This document shows positions 1 through 6,512 of a stretch of 6,512 nucleotides of DNA, in pieces. The position numbers and the translations under genes were made by a program. The stretch is from assembly GCA_020048255.1 (NCBI GenBank), contig JAIFMR010000071.1, positions 1 through 6,512 on the forward strand, read 5' to 3'. The notes below the pieces were generated by a model. It was not told the DNA's origin. It ran no database searches and worked only from the letters and a program-made list of their open reading frames with translations. Each line of letters opens with the position of its first letter. Within the stretch, counting starts at the first letter, position 1. The DNA comes from Rhodoferax sp. (GTDB lineage: Bacteria; Pseudomonadota; Gammaproteobacteria; Burkholderiales; Burkholderiaceae_C).

Positions 1-129
1 CAACAACAAGCCGGAATAACTGGTCACGATCGACCGGAATACCCAGCCAAACGGTAGCCACCTATTAAAAAAGGCCCGGTCAGGGCAGATCCCCAAGATA
101 GCCGATCACTCCAAGGCACAATCGGCATC
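1..129. other. Upstream non-coding region of the dehydrogenase gene
   Basis: No gene can be supported here. One frame reads five codons (NNKPE) to a TAA at 17-19, which could be the tail of a plus-strand gene beyond the left edge but is too short to judge. At 67-86 the minus strand reads GCCC, a five-base loop, GGGC, C and six Ts. This resembles a weak intrinsic terminator, but no minus-strand gene ends here, so its role is unclear. TATTAA at 63-68 resembles a -10 box but has no good -35 partner. An AAGG at 113-116 is the only Shine-Dalgarno-like match, and 13 bases from the start codon it is too far to be strong. Confidence 0.4.
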
Positions 130-1137
130 ATGAATATTGTGATTTTGGATGATTACCAGGATGCGGTACGCAAACTTGACTGCGCTGCCAAGTTGGAGCC
201 GTACCAAGCCAAGGTTTACACCAATACTGTCAAAGGTTTAGGGCAATTGTCGGTGCGACTCAAGGACGCCGATGTGATTGTGCTCAACCGTGAGCGCACC
301 CACTTATCGCGCGCCTTGATTGAGAAACTTCCCAAGTTGAAATTGGTGGTGCAAACCGGCCGCGTCGGCCCACACGTCGACGTGAATGCCTGTACTGAGC
401 GCGGTATTGCCGTCGCCGAAGGAACTGGCTCTCCGGTAGCGCCAGCAGAGCTGGCTTGGGCACTCATCATGGCGTCCATGCGGCGCTTGCCACATTACAT
501 TGGCAATCTGAAGCATGGTGCGTGGCAGCAGTCCGGTTTGAAGTCCAGCGGTATGCCTGCCAATTTTTGCCTGGGCACTACGGTGATGGGTCGGACCTTG
601 GGCATTTGGGGCTATGGCCGCATCGGACAACTGGTAGCAGGTTATGGCAAGGCGTTTGGCATGCGAGTGCTGGTCTGGGGGCGTGCGCCCTCCCGTGAAC
701 GCGCCATGCTGGACGGATTTGAGGTCACCAGCACCAGCGACGAGTTGTTTGAACAGTCCGATGTGTTATCACTGCATTTGCGCCTAAACGACGAAACCCA
801 AAGCATCGTGCGGCTGGACGACTTGTCCAAAATGAAGCCGAGTGCCCTATTGGTGAATATTTCACGCGCTGAATTGATCGAGCACGATGCTTTGTTGAGT
901 GCGTTGAACCGAGGACGCCCTGGCATGGCTGCCATTGATGTCTACGAATCAGAGCCTATTTTGCAGGGGCATGCCTTGCTTCGTTTGGAGAACTGCGTTT
1001 GTACGCCGCACATCGGGTATGTCGAACTCGACAGTTATGAAATGTATTTTGGCGCTGCCTTTGAGAATGTGGTGAATTTCATCAAAGGTCGGCCAACCAA
1101 CATCGTCAACCCAGGTGCTTTGCAGGTCAGGCGATAG
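130..1137 (+). CDS. D-2-hydroxyacid dehydrogenase family protein
   Basis: 335-residue soluble, probably cytoplasmic oxidoreductase that should interconvert a 2-keto acid and a D-2-hydroxy acid with a nicotinamide cofactor. The length is normal for the family. The catalytic domain starts at residue 1 and includes TGRVGPHVD at 76-84. The Rossmann fold carries GYGRIG at 161-166. The catalytic triad is visible as Arg246 (in NISRAEL), Glu275 (in DVYESEP) and His294 (in TPHIGY). After the second Rossmann strand the sequence is VWGRAPSR (182-189), without the acidic residue typical of NAD enzymes. Arg185 and Arg189 suggest NADP(H) preference, by analogy with glyoxylate/hydroxypyruvate reductase; this is inference. 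The substrate cannot be assigned: glyoxylate/hydroxypyruvate, phosphoglycerate and others remain possible. The start ATG begins a typical first strand (MNIVILDD), though its Shine-Dalgarno is poor. The gene runs opposite to the pilus operon and is probably unrelated to it. Confidence 0.93.
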   Translation: MNIVILDDYQDAVRKLDCAAKLEPYQAKVYTNTVKGLGQLSVRLKDADVIVLNRERTHLSRALIEKLPKLKLVVQTGRVGPHVDVNACTERGIAVAEGTGSPVAPAELAWALIMASMRRLPHYIGNLKHGAWQQSGLKSSGMPANFCLGTTVMGRTLGIWGYGRIGQLVAGYGKAFGMRVLVWGRAPSRERAMLDGFEVTSTSDELFEQSDVLSLHLRLNDETQSIVRLDDLSKMKPSALLVNISRAELIEHDALLSALNRGRPGMAAIDVYESEPILQGHALLRLENCVCTPHIGYVELDSYEMYFGAAFENVVNFIKGRPTNIVNPGALQVRR

Positions 1138-1173
1138 CTCTGCTGTTTGCAGCCCTGCGCGCAATCGCCCCTG
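1138..1173. other. Convergent intergenic gap
   Basis: Thirty-six bases separate the TAG of the dehydrogenase gene from the TAA of the HD-GYP gene. A short GCTG-TTTG-CAGC hairpin lies at 1142-1153, but no T-run follows it on either strand. No intrinsic terminator for either transcript is evident, so transcripts may end by Rho or read into each other. Confidence 0.5.
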
Positions 1174-2421
1174 TTACCTGGCCAGATTGGACAAACCTGA
1201 CCACATCTCGTTGAGATCCGGAAAATTCCACTTGGCAGGGTCTTCGCGGTTGTTGATTTTGTCTGCGGTGGACGCTTGTGACAAATCCAGAATCACCGGC
1301 ACGATGCGCATGTTGGATTTGGTGGAGTAAAACACTTTCACGAGCGGCATAGTCAAGGACTTGGCCGACTGTTCAGTCACCACGCCAATCCGACCGGAAT
1401 TCAAGCGCACCAAGGACCCAACCGGGTAAATACCCATGCTTTTGACAAAGGCTTGGAATACCACTGGGTCAAAGTGACCTTTGGCCCATTCCGCCATTTG
1501 GCGCAAGGACTCGGCGGGATCCCAGCCGGTCTTGTAGGGGCGATTGGAGGTGATGGCGTCGTATACGTCACACACCGCGCCCATCTTGGAGTACAAACTG
1601 ATCTGATCGCCTTGGAGACGCTCCGGGTAGCCCCTGCCATCCACCTTTTCGTGGTGATGCAACACCACATCCAGTGCCACCGGGTCGACCCCGTGGCTGG
1701 TCATCAGCATTTTGTAACCTTCGGTCGGGTGGGTCCGCATGATGTCGAATTCGGCATCGGTCAATTTACCCGGTTTGTTGAGCACCTCTGTGGGCATGGC
1801 CACCTTGCCCAGATCGTGCAACAAGCCAGCCATGCCGCAGGACCGGGTCTGCGCCTCGTCCAAACCCAGCTGTTTGGCCAAAGCGACCATCATGGCGCAT
1901 ACGGCCACCGAGTGCATATAGGTGTAATCATCCGCTGTCTTGAGGCGAGCCAGACTGATGATTGCGCCCGGGTTGCGCGACACCGAGTCCGAAATATCCT
2001 CAACCAGTTGCCTGGCCCCGCCCACGTCCACTGCCTTGCCCATGCGAACTTCTTCAAACATGGACACCACAGCCGCCTTGGCCTCCAAACAAATACGTGC
2101 AGCACGCTCAACCTCTTGCGCGGCTGGAACCGGTGCGGTTTGCTGCGGCGGTTTGACTTTTGTGGGGGTCTGCTGGGCCACCACGATCGGCTCTACAGGT
2201 TCTTCTTCCTCACTCATGACCGGCTCACCTGGTAAGACGTCTGACCCCTTACTGCAATCAATCCACACTTCCTTGATCTTGCTGGCCAAAATCAGCTCGA
2301 TATCTTTGGGATCCTTCAAGACAAAACCGGTGCGCCAAAAAGGGTGATCCATCCACGACCCGCAAAACTCCTTCAGATGCATTCCTAAATTTAACTGATC
2401 TACATGAATTCGTTTGAGCAT
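1174..2421 (-). CDS. HD-GYP domain cyclic-di-GMP phosphodiesterase with N-terminal DUF3391
   Basis: 415-residue cytoplasmic protein expected to hydrolyse cyclic-di-GMP to pGpG or GMP. Residues 1 to about 60 match the DUF3391 style (MLKRIHVDQLNLGMHLKEF, then GSWMDHPFWR). An acidic and Pro/Gln-rich linker covers about 70-102. The HD-GYP domain covers about 140-335. Its metal and catalytic residues are all present: His170, HD at 202-203, Lys206, His231, HHE at 256-258, DGRGYP at 261-266, Asp285 and NRPYK at 293-297. No transmembrane segment or response-regulator receiver domain is seen. A C-terminal tail of about 80 residues follows. The start at 2421 was chosen because family members begin with this MLKR-type motif. 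An in-frame TTG at 2466, overlapping the mshN stop as TTGA, would add 15 unlikely residues. Neither start has a clear Shine-Dalgarno. The gene is last in this msh gene cluster, 41 bases after mshN, so it is probably cotranscribed with the pilus genes. Confidence 0.92.
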   Translation of the reverse strand: MLKRIHVDQLNLGMHLKEFCGSWMDHPFWRTGFVLKDPKDIELILASKIKEVWIDCSKGSDVLPGEPVMSEEEEPVEPIVVAQQTPTKVKPPQQTAPVPAAQEVERAARICLEAKAAVVSMFEEVRMGKAVDVGGARQLVEDISDSVSRNPGAIISLARLKTADDYTYMHSVAVCAMMVALAKQLGLDEAQTRSCGMAGLLHDLGKVAMPTEVLNKPGKLTDAEFDIMRTHPTEGYKMLMTSHGVDPVALDVVLHHHEKVDGRGYPERLQGDQISLYSKMGAVCDVYDAITSNRPYKTGWDPAESLRQMAEWAKGHFDPVVFQAFVKSMGIYPVGSLVRLNSGRIGVVTEQSAKSLTMPLVKVFYSTKSNMRIVPVILDLSQASTADKINNREDPAKWNFPDLNEMWSGLSNLAR

Positions 2422-2462
2422 GATGTTTTGGTGAGGCCGATGATTCAAAGTGCAGTGAAAAC

Positions 2463-3554
2463 TCAATCGGCTCGAATATCGACACCCAACTGACGCAGGT
2501 AGTTTGCCACATCAGGCCTCAAACCACCGGCCAATCGGGCTTTTTCCGTCCACTCAGCTGCCGGGCCGGTTTGGCCCTGAATGGCCAATGACACCGCTGC
2601 GCCCAGCATCCAGCGCGGCTCATTTGGGCGTTGCGACAACCCGGTTAAATAGGCTTGAACCGCCCGCGGGTGCTGCCCCAAGCGCTGATTGATGTTGCCG
2701 CGTAGCGCCCAAATGTCGGGCACACTGGTGAGTTGCGACTCCAGGCGCACCAGTGTGGCCAAAGCGGCCTGAGGGTAACCCATGGCCAGCGACATGCGGG
2801 TGTGCTCACGAGCCAACGCCGCCAAGGCTGCGTTGTCTGCCGATGGTGATTGCTCCAGATGCGCAATCGCGTCTTGTACCAGCGCCAATGCGCCCGTCTG
2901 GTCAGACGCACTCCACTGCGCCTGCGCTTGGGCCAAAACATCGGTGGCCGATGGTGTGACTGTCTTGGCAAGGGGTGCAGGTGGTTTGGGCAAAAGCAGC
3001 GCCTGCTGCGAAGCCGGATCTGCTGGCCTGGCTGCAGCGACCGAGGTGGATGCAGCCACTTTAGGGGAAACTTGGGAAAGCACTGGTAACAACGTTGCAG
3101 ATGCCGGCAATACCACCTTGGTGTCCAGTGACTTGGACGCAACGGCTGGTTTGAGAGCCGGCACAGACGCTGCAAGCATCGCAGCAGACATGGCCACTTG
3201 CGCAACTGCGGGCGCACTCACTGCCACCAATGGCGCTGCCACTGATCCCAGCACAGGCTGAGCCACAGTTGGGGACGAAACCCCTGGTGTCACAACGGGG
3301 GTGTTCACGGTGCCAATCCAGCGCAACAACCCGGCGATCACGCCAGCCATCACCAACAACAGCACCATACCGAACATGAGCCAAGAACGGCGTCGGGCAA
3401 AAACCGCGGTGCGGCTCGAAGCGCCCTCCCCCAAGGCAACCGTACCCGAGATCAGGTCCACCTTGGCACCGGGAGACGCCCGCAAATTTCTGCCAGGCAT
3501 CCGAACAGCGTGCCGGCTATCGAGATCACGCAACATTTTGTTGATGACACTCAT
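2463..3554 (-). CDS. mshN: MSHA pilus biogenesis protein MshN, TPR inner-membrane protein
   Basis: 363-residue bitopic inner-membrane protein, probably part of the envelope assembly of the MSHA type IV pilus. It opens with the characteristic MSVINKMLRDLDSR (1-14). A short cytoplasmic region ends in an RRR anchor (54-56), followed by one membrane segment at about 58-80. A low-complexity Ala/Pro/Val-rich periplasmic linker covers about 85-200. A helical TPR-type region (about 203-355) includes YPQAALATLVRLE and HPRAVQAYLTGL repeats. The reading frame is open upstream to 3713, but the start at 3554 is preferred. It has a strong GGGAGG ribosome site four bases upstream, matches the family N-terminus, and overlaps the mshM stop as ATGA. 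Translation is therefore likely coupled to mshM. The exact role of MshN is poorly defined; the name rests on order, architecture and N-terminal motif. Confidence 0.88.
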   Translation of the reverse strand: MSVINKMLRDLDSRHAVRMPGRNLRASPGAKVDLISGTVALGEGASSRTAVFARRRSWLMFGMVLLLVMAGVIAGLLRWIGTVNTPVVTPGVSSPTVAQPVLGSVAAPLVAVSAPAVAQVAMSAAMLAASVPALKPAVASKSLDTKVVLPASATLLPVLSQVSPKVAASTSVAAARPADPASQQALLLPKPPAPLAKTVTPSATDVLAQAQAQWSASDQTGALALVQDAIAHLEQSPSADNAALAALAREHTRMSLAMGYPQAALATLVRLESQLTSVPDIWALRGNINQRLGQHPRAVQAYLTGLSQRPNEPRWMLGAAVSLAIQGQTGPAAEWTEKARLAGGLRPDVANYLRQLGVDIRAD

Positions 3555-4474
3555 GTAGCCTCCCTGTGCAACCACGAGGATGGCGTGCACCATTGTTTGC
3601 ATTTTTGCCAGATGGACGGTCTTTGTCGAATGCCCGGCGTGTCTGCTGCGGCCAGGCGAACATGCACCGGGGTCACCCGGTGCGAGTTTTCCCCAAAGGC
3701 CAGCATCAGACACTTGTGCGCCAACACATTGACCAGTCGCGGCACACCGGCACTGAACTGCGCAATCAACTGCGCTGCCGCTGCCGAAAAAACCTGGATA
3801 TCGGTCGTTTCGCTGGCCGAGGCAATGATCAAACGATGTTCAAGATACAAAGCTACTTGGGGTGCCCTCATGGGGCCGAGGTATTCACTAAAGGTAATGC
3901 GCTGCAACAGCTGGCGAATTTCCGGGCGTGCCAGTTTGACATCCAATTCAGGTTGCCCCAACAACACCAATTGAAGCAACTTCTGCTTTTCAGTTTCCAG
4001 GTTGGACAAGAGCCGCAAACTCTCGATGGAAGCAAGGGGAATCGCTTGCGCCTCGTCAATCAACACCACCACACGCCGTCCCTGCTGCGCATGTCCGATC
4101 AGGCATTGACCCAACAAATTGAGCAGAACCGGCCGGTGTTGCAACGCCAACCCTGACGACGTGGCGGCTTCAGGCGTAGGTAGGGTGACTCGCAGTTCTT
4201 GCAGCAGGGTCAGCAGCAAGTCATCTGAACCCATGTCCGGGTTGGGAATATAGGCCGTCACACATTCATCTTGCAGAATGCTGAGCAGCTGGCGGCACAA
4301 CACGGTTTTGCCACAGCCCACTTCACCGACAATTTTCAGAAACCCCTCACCACTGCGCAGGGCCACCAAAAGTGTGTTGAGCGCGGCTTGCGCACTGTCA
4401 TGCGGAAAAAAATAAGCTGTATCCGGGGTGATGGAAAAAGGCGCCTCCCGCAAGCCAAAATGCCGCAAATACAT
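3551..4474 (-). CDS. mshM: MSHA biogenesis protein MshM, ExeA/GspA-like AAA ATPase
   Basis: 307-residue P-loop ATPase of the ExeA family, in the size range of MshM proteins. The family N-terminus YLRHFGLREAPFSITPD (2-18) is followed by an aromatic PDTAYFF stretch. Walker A is GEVGCGKT at 50-57 and Walker B is VVVLIDEAQ at 135-143, with Asp140 and Glu141. A sensor-1-like LLGQPEL lies at 171-177 and the sensor-2-like SAGVPRLVN at 241-249. All key ATPase residues are intact. No peptidoglycan-binding domain or membrane segment follows, unlike full-length ExeA, so the protein is probably cytoplasmic and works through partners. By analogy with ExeA it may help assemble the secretin across the cell wall; this is inference. 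The ATG is two bases after the TAG of mshL, with no strong ribosome site, which suggests translational coupling. Its stop overlaps the mshN start. Confidence 0.92.
   Translation of the reverse strand: MYLRHFGLREAPFSITPDTAYFFPHDSAQAALNTLLVALRSGEGFLKIVGEVGCGKTVLCRQLLSILQDECVTAYIPNPDMGSDDLLLTLLQELRVTLPTPEAATSSGLALQHRPVLLNLLGQCLIGHAQQGRRVVVLIDEAQAIPLASIESLRLLSNLETEKQKLLQLVLLGQPELDVKLARPEIRQLLQRITFSEYLGPMRAPQVALYLEHRLIIASASETTDIQVFSAAAAQLIAQFSAGVPRLVNVLAHKCLMLAFGENSHRVTPVHVRLAAADTPGIRQRPSIWQKCKQWCTPSSWLHREAT
3559..3564 (-). promoter_or_regulatory. Shine-Dalgarno of mshN (decides the start)
   Basis: On the minus strand GGGAGG lies four bases before the ATG at 3554, inside the last codons of mshM. 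It is the best ribosome binding site in the window and fixes the mshN start well inside the longer open frame. Together with the ATGA overlap it allows both re-initiation and independent initiation. Confidence 0.75.
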
Positions 4475-4476
4475 GG

Positions 4477-6258
4477 CTATTGCACACTCTTTCGGTCGTC
4501 TGTCCCACCGTCCATGCGGATCACGCGAGCCCGCGCACTGTCCATGTCATCCAGTGCAGCGCGACTGCGTCGGTTTTGCTCATCCCAATCTTGTTGGGTG
4601 CGAATGATGGTGGGCTTGATCAGCACCACCACCTCTTTTTTGCGCCCGTTATTGGCCTTGTTACCCAACAGAGACGAAAAAAGGGTGTCGCTGGAACCCG
4701 GCAAACCCGAAGAGGTCCGATTGGACTCAACCTGCATCAGCCCGCCAATCGCCACAATTTTGCCGTCTTGAATACGCACCAGGGTGTCTGATTCATTCAC
4801 ATTGCTGGAGGCCATGGGAAAACGGTAATTACCCACTGTGCCCAAGTCGACCTGTTTAGTTTTTTCTGTCACCGTTGTCACAGACGGGTGCACGTGCAAT
4901 GTGATGTTGTTGCCATCATCAATTTGTGGTGTGACATCCAGGGAAATGCCTGAGAAAAACGGTGTGAGTGTGATGTCTGGCAGCGTCGTGGTGGAACTGC
5001 TTGTGGTGGTGCCTGCCGTGTTCGACCCCCCTTTGACGCCGGTCACAAAAAACTCGTCGGTACCTACCTTGAGCACAGCCTTTTGGTTGTTAAGCGTCGC
5101 AATGCGCGGACTGGACAAAATTTGTACATCCCCCCGGGTCTCCAAAAAACCCAGCACAGCTTGAAAACCTTCTGTGGCAAACGCCAGCCCAAACAGCCCA
5201 GCACCCGCCGCGGGCAAGGCTACACCGTCAGCCAGCAAGGCACCGGTACCCGCGGCGAATCCCGGCAGGTTGGACTGCACACCGCTGATCAAGGTATTGC
5301 TGGTGGTGTTACCACTCAACACGCCAAACGCACCGGTCGAATTGCCGCTATTTTTCAAGGCCGACCAGTCAATGCCGCTCTGGAACCCGTCGCGCAGTTC
5401 GACTTGAACAATTTTGGCTTCCAGCATGACTTGGCGTTCAACGGAAATTTGCGCCGCTTTCAAAAATTTATCCACTTGCCGCAATTCCTCTGGCATGCCA
5501 CGCACAGCCATGATCCCGGCTTGCGGGCTGGTCACTACGCTACGGCCTTCACCAGCGCCAACCAGGCCTTTGACTGCCGCTGTCAGCTCCGTCCAATAAT
5601 CTGTTTTTGAATTGGTCGAAACACGGGTACTTTCAGTTTGGTTGGCACTGCTGCCGGTGGTGGTACTGTTCGTCGTTGTGTTTGAACCAGTACTTGATGA
5701 TTGACCACCGCCAGACGACACGCGCAAATCACTGTTGCCGTTGCGCTGAGAGTTCGGGTAGTTGATGGTAAAAATACGGGTCTGCAAAGTGGGGGCATAG
5801 ACCGTGATGCGACGCCCCTCCATCTTGAAGTCGTAGCCGTACACATCACGAATCGCCTCCAGTGCCTCGGCCACCGTGACTCCACGCAGAGTGACGGACA
5901 AGGTACCCGCCACATCCGGATGCATCATCATGCTGTAACGCGTATCAGCCACAATGGCCAAAAAGACCTCGCGCGCGGGTGCGCTGTTCACCAGTAAGTC
6001 AATTTTGGGCTCAGGCGGCAACACCACGGCAGGGGGTGCAGGCTCGGCCAATGCGTCGCTGATACGCGTTGGCACTGCGGCCGGCACAGCTCGCGCCGCA
6101 GGCATGGGGACTTCGGAGCGAATGGCGTCACTGACGCTGGGCGTTCTCAACGGCCGATCGGCCGAGCAGCCCCCAAGCAGAGCCAGGGCCAAACCCAAAC
6201 TTGCGTTGACCAGGGAGCTCGTCAGAGTTTCAGTCATGGCGAATTCATTTCGTTTCAT
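4477..6258 (-). CDS. mshL: MSHA pilus outer-membrane secretin MshL
   Basis: 593-residue lipoprotein secretin forming the outer-membrane pore of the MSHA type IV pilus. A signal peptide with MKR at its start leads to a hydrophobic stretch and the lipobox LGGC, with Cys31 as the lipidation site. A Pro/Ala-rich spacer (about 37-85) precedes an N0/STN-like short domain (about 86-160, ending ITVYAPTLQTRIF). A Ser/Thr/Asn/Gly-rich linker (171-217) and an N1-type ring domain (about 218-272) follow. The secretin beta-barrel region (about 276-552) includes VMLEAKIVQVEL, VQILSSPRIATLNNQKA, VGNYRFP and the closing VVVLIKPTII. A charged tail ends the protein. The start at 6258 is preferred for its GAGG nine bases upstream and positively charged n-region. 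An ATG at 6273, with AAGGA close upstream, is nearly as good. The ATG at 6237 lacks both positive charge and ribosome site. Either upstream choice overlaps the end of the MshK-like gene. Confidence 0.93.
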   Translation of the reverse strand: MKRNEFAMTETLTSSLVNASLGLALALLGGCSADRPLRTPSVSDAIRSEVPMPAARAVPAAVPTRISDALAEPAPPAVVLPPEPKIDLLVNSAPAREVFLAIVADTRYSMMMHPDVAGTLSVTLRGVTVAEALEAIRDVYGYDFKMEGRRITVYAPTLQTRIFTINYPNSQRNGNSDLRVSSGGGQSSSTGSNTTTNSTTTGSSANQTESTRVSTNSKTDYWTELTAAVKGLVGAGEGRSVVTSPQAGIMAVRGMPEELRQVDKFLKAAQISVERQVMLEAKIVQVELRDGFQSGIDWSALKNSGNSTGAFGVLSGNTTSNTLISGVQSNLPGFAAGTGALLADGVALPAAGAGLFGLAFATEGFQAVLGFLETRGDVQILSSPRIATLNNQKAVLKVGTDEFFVTGVKGGSNTAGTTTSSSTTTLPDITLTPFFSGISLDVTPQIDDGNNITLHVHPSVTTVTEKTKQVDLGTVGNYRFPMASSNVNESDTLVRIQDGKIVAIGGLMQVESNRTSSGLPGSSDTLFSSLLGNKANNGRKKEVVVLIKPTIIRTQQDWDEQNRRSRAALDDMDSARARVIRMDGGTDDRKSVQ

Positions 6259-6512
6259 GGGATAAGACCTCATGGTTTCCTTCAGGTTTGACGGCTCGCC
6301 GCTCAATGCCGCTAAAAACCGGTATTTTTTTCAGCTGCCCTGCTTCGCGCAGCCAGACTTCGGTCTCGGTAATGCGCACAATCCGCGCTTGCCCTATGGT
6401 TTGATCCTTGGCGTAAAGACGCGTCCCCAGCACCAAGTACCGCACGCCGCCACGAACCAGTACCGCTATCCCGTTGGAACCGAGCGTCGTCCCCGGTTGT
6501 ATGCCCGTAACG
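6245..6512 (-). CDS. mshK: MshK-like MSHA biogenesis protein, C-terminal part (5' end beyond window)
   Basis: The frame stays open from the stop at 6245-6247 to the right edge, giving the last 88 residues of a longer protein. An internal GTG at 6445 is not the start, because the coding pattern continues upstream of it with VTGIQPGTTLGSNGIAVLVR. The visible part is a small beta-rich domain, with GTRLYAKDQTIGQARIVRI, ETEVWLREAGQLKKIPVF and a short charged tail. This pattern (a product value, a 'visible' parameter, then a residue linking to the next strand) resembles the PilP/GspC-type homology region and MshK proteins, which bridge the inner-membrane pilus complex to the secretin in the periplasm. 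No signal peptide can be judged because the N-terminus is missing. The gene ends inside the start region of mshL, consistent with mshK preceding mshL in msh operons. The name rests mainly on position and domain style. Confidence 0.75.
   Translation of the reverse strand, partial: VTGIQPGTTLGSNGIAVLVRGGVRYLVLGTRLYAKDQTIGQARIVRITETEVWLREAGQLKKIPVFSGIERRAVKPEGNHEVLSHETK

Noticed and set aside
1..19. C-terminal tail (NNKPE) of an upstream plus-strand gene
   Set aside because: Five codons to a stop are too few to distinguish from chance.
40..68. Sigma-70 promoter for the dehydrogenase using TATTAA at 63-68
   Set aside because: No recognisable -35 hexamer lies at the proper distance, so the match is not better than chance.
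1142..1153. Hairpin GCTG-TTTG-CAGC as a terminator
   Set aside because: The stem is four pairs and no T-run follows on either strand.
1453..2235. 260-codon open frame on the plus strand opposite the HD-GYP gene
   Set aside because: It lies entirely antisense to a gene with clear conserved motifs. Its composition (His, Gly and Val rich) is what the reverse reading of that gene gives, and it shows no recognisable domain.
2782..3261. 159-codon plus-strand open frame opposite mshN
   Set aside because: It is the antisense reading of the Ala/Val-rich mshN linker; its low-complexity Ala/Thr/Gly composition follows from that.
3555..3713. N-terminal extension of mshN by 53 residues
   Set aside because: It lies inside mshM in another frame and has unnatural composition. 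The family N-terminus and a strong ribosome site support the start at 3554.
6259..6306. Longer mshL start at the TTG at 6306
   Set aside because: It would overlap more of the MshK-like gene and lengthen the signal peptide n-region. Better ATG starts with ribosome sites lie at 6273 and 6258.
6245..6445. A complete 66-residue small gene starting at GTG 6445
   Set aside because: The same frame stays open to the window edge with coherent protein-like sequence, so this is the tail of a larger gene cut by the edge.

Overview
The window looks like a chromosomal piece of a moderately GC-rich betaproteobacterium, probably Burkholderiales/Comamonadaceae (Rhodoferax- or Polaromonas-like). This placement rests on protein style and on the MSHA pilus gene arrangement; no rRNA or other phylogenetic marker is present.

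Layout. One plus-strand gene at the left (130-1137) encodes a D-2-hydroxyacid dehydrogenase. Everything from 1174 to the right edge is a tightly packed minus-strand operon, transcribed right to left. In transcription order it holds the C-terminal end of an MshK-like periplasmic protein (cut by the right edge), the secretin mshL, the AAA ATPase mshM, the TPR membrane protein mshN, and an HD-GYP cyclic-di-GMP phosphodiesterase. The genes overlap or lie within a few bases of each other, except for 41 bases before the HD-GYP gene. The HD-GYP gene and the dehydrogenase converge with only 36 bases between their stop codons.

How the genes work together. MshK, MshL, MshM and MshN form the envelope-spanning part of a mannose-sensitive haemagglutinin (MSHA) type IV pilus. 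MshL is the outer-membrane pore, the MshK-like protein is a periplasmic connector, MshM is an ExeA-like ATPase linked to secretin or cell-wall assembly, and MshN is an inner-membrane TPR protein. In well-known msh loci the extension ATPase gene mshE follows mshN. Here an HD-GYP phosphodiesterase with all its active-site motifs takes that place. Because MshE of Vibrio cholerae binds cyclic-di-GMP, a phosphodiesterase gene inside the pilus operon suggests local second-messenger control of the pilus. That is the most interesting point here.

I see no mobile element, CRISPR array, tRNA, rRNA or convincing intrinsic terminator. No gene is frameshifted. Four main start codons were moved inward from the longest reading frame, for the reasons given per gene.
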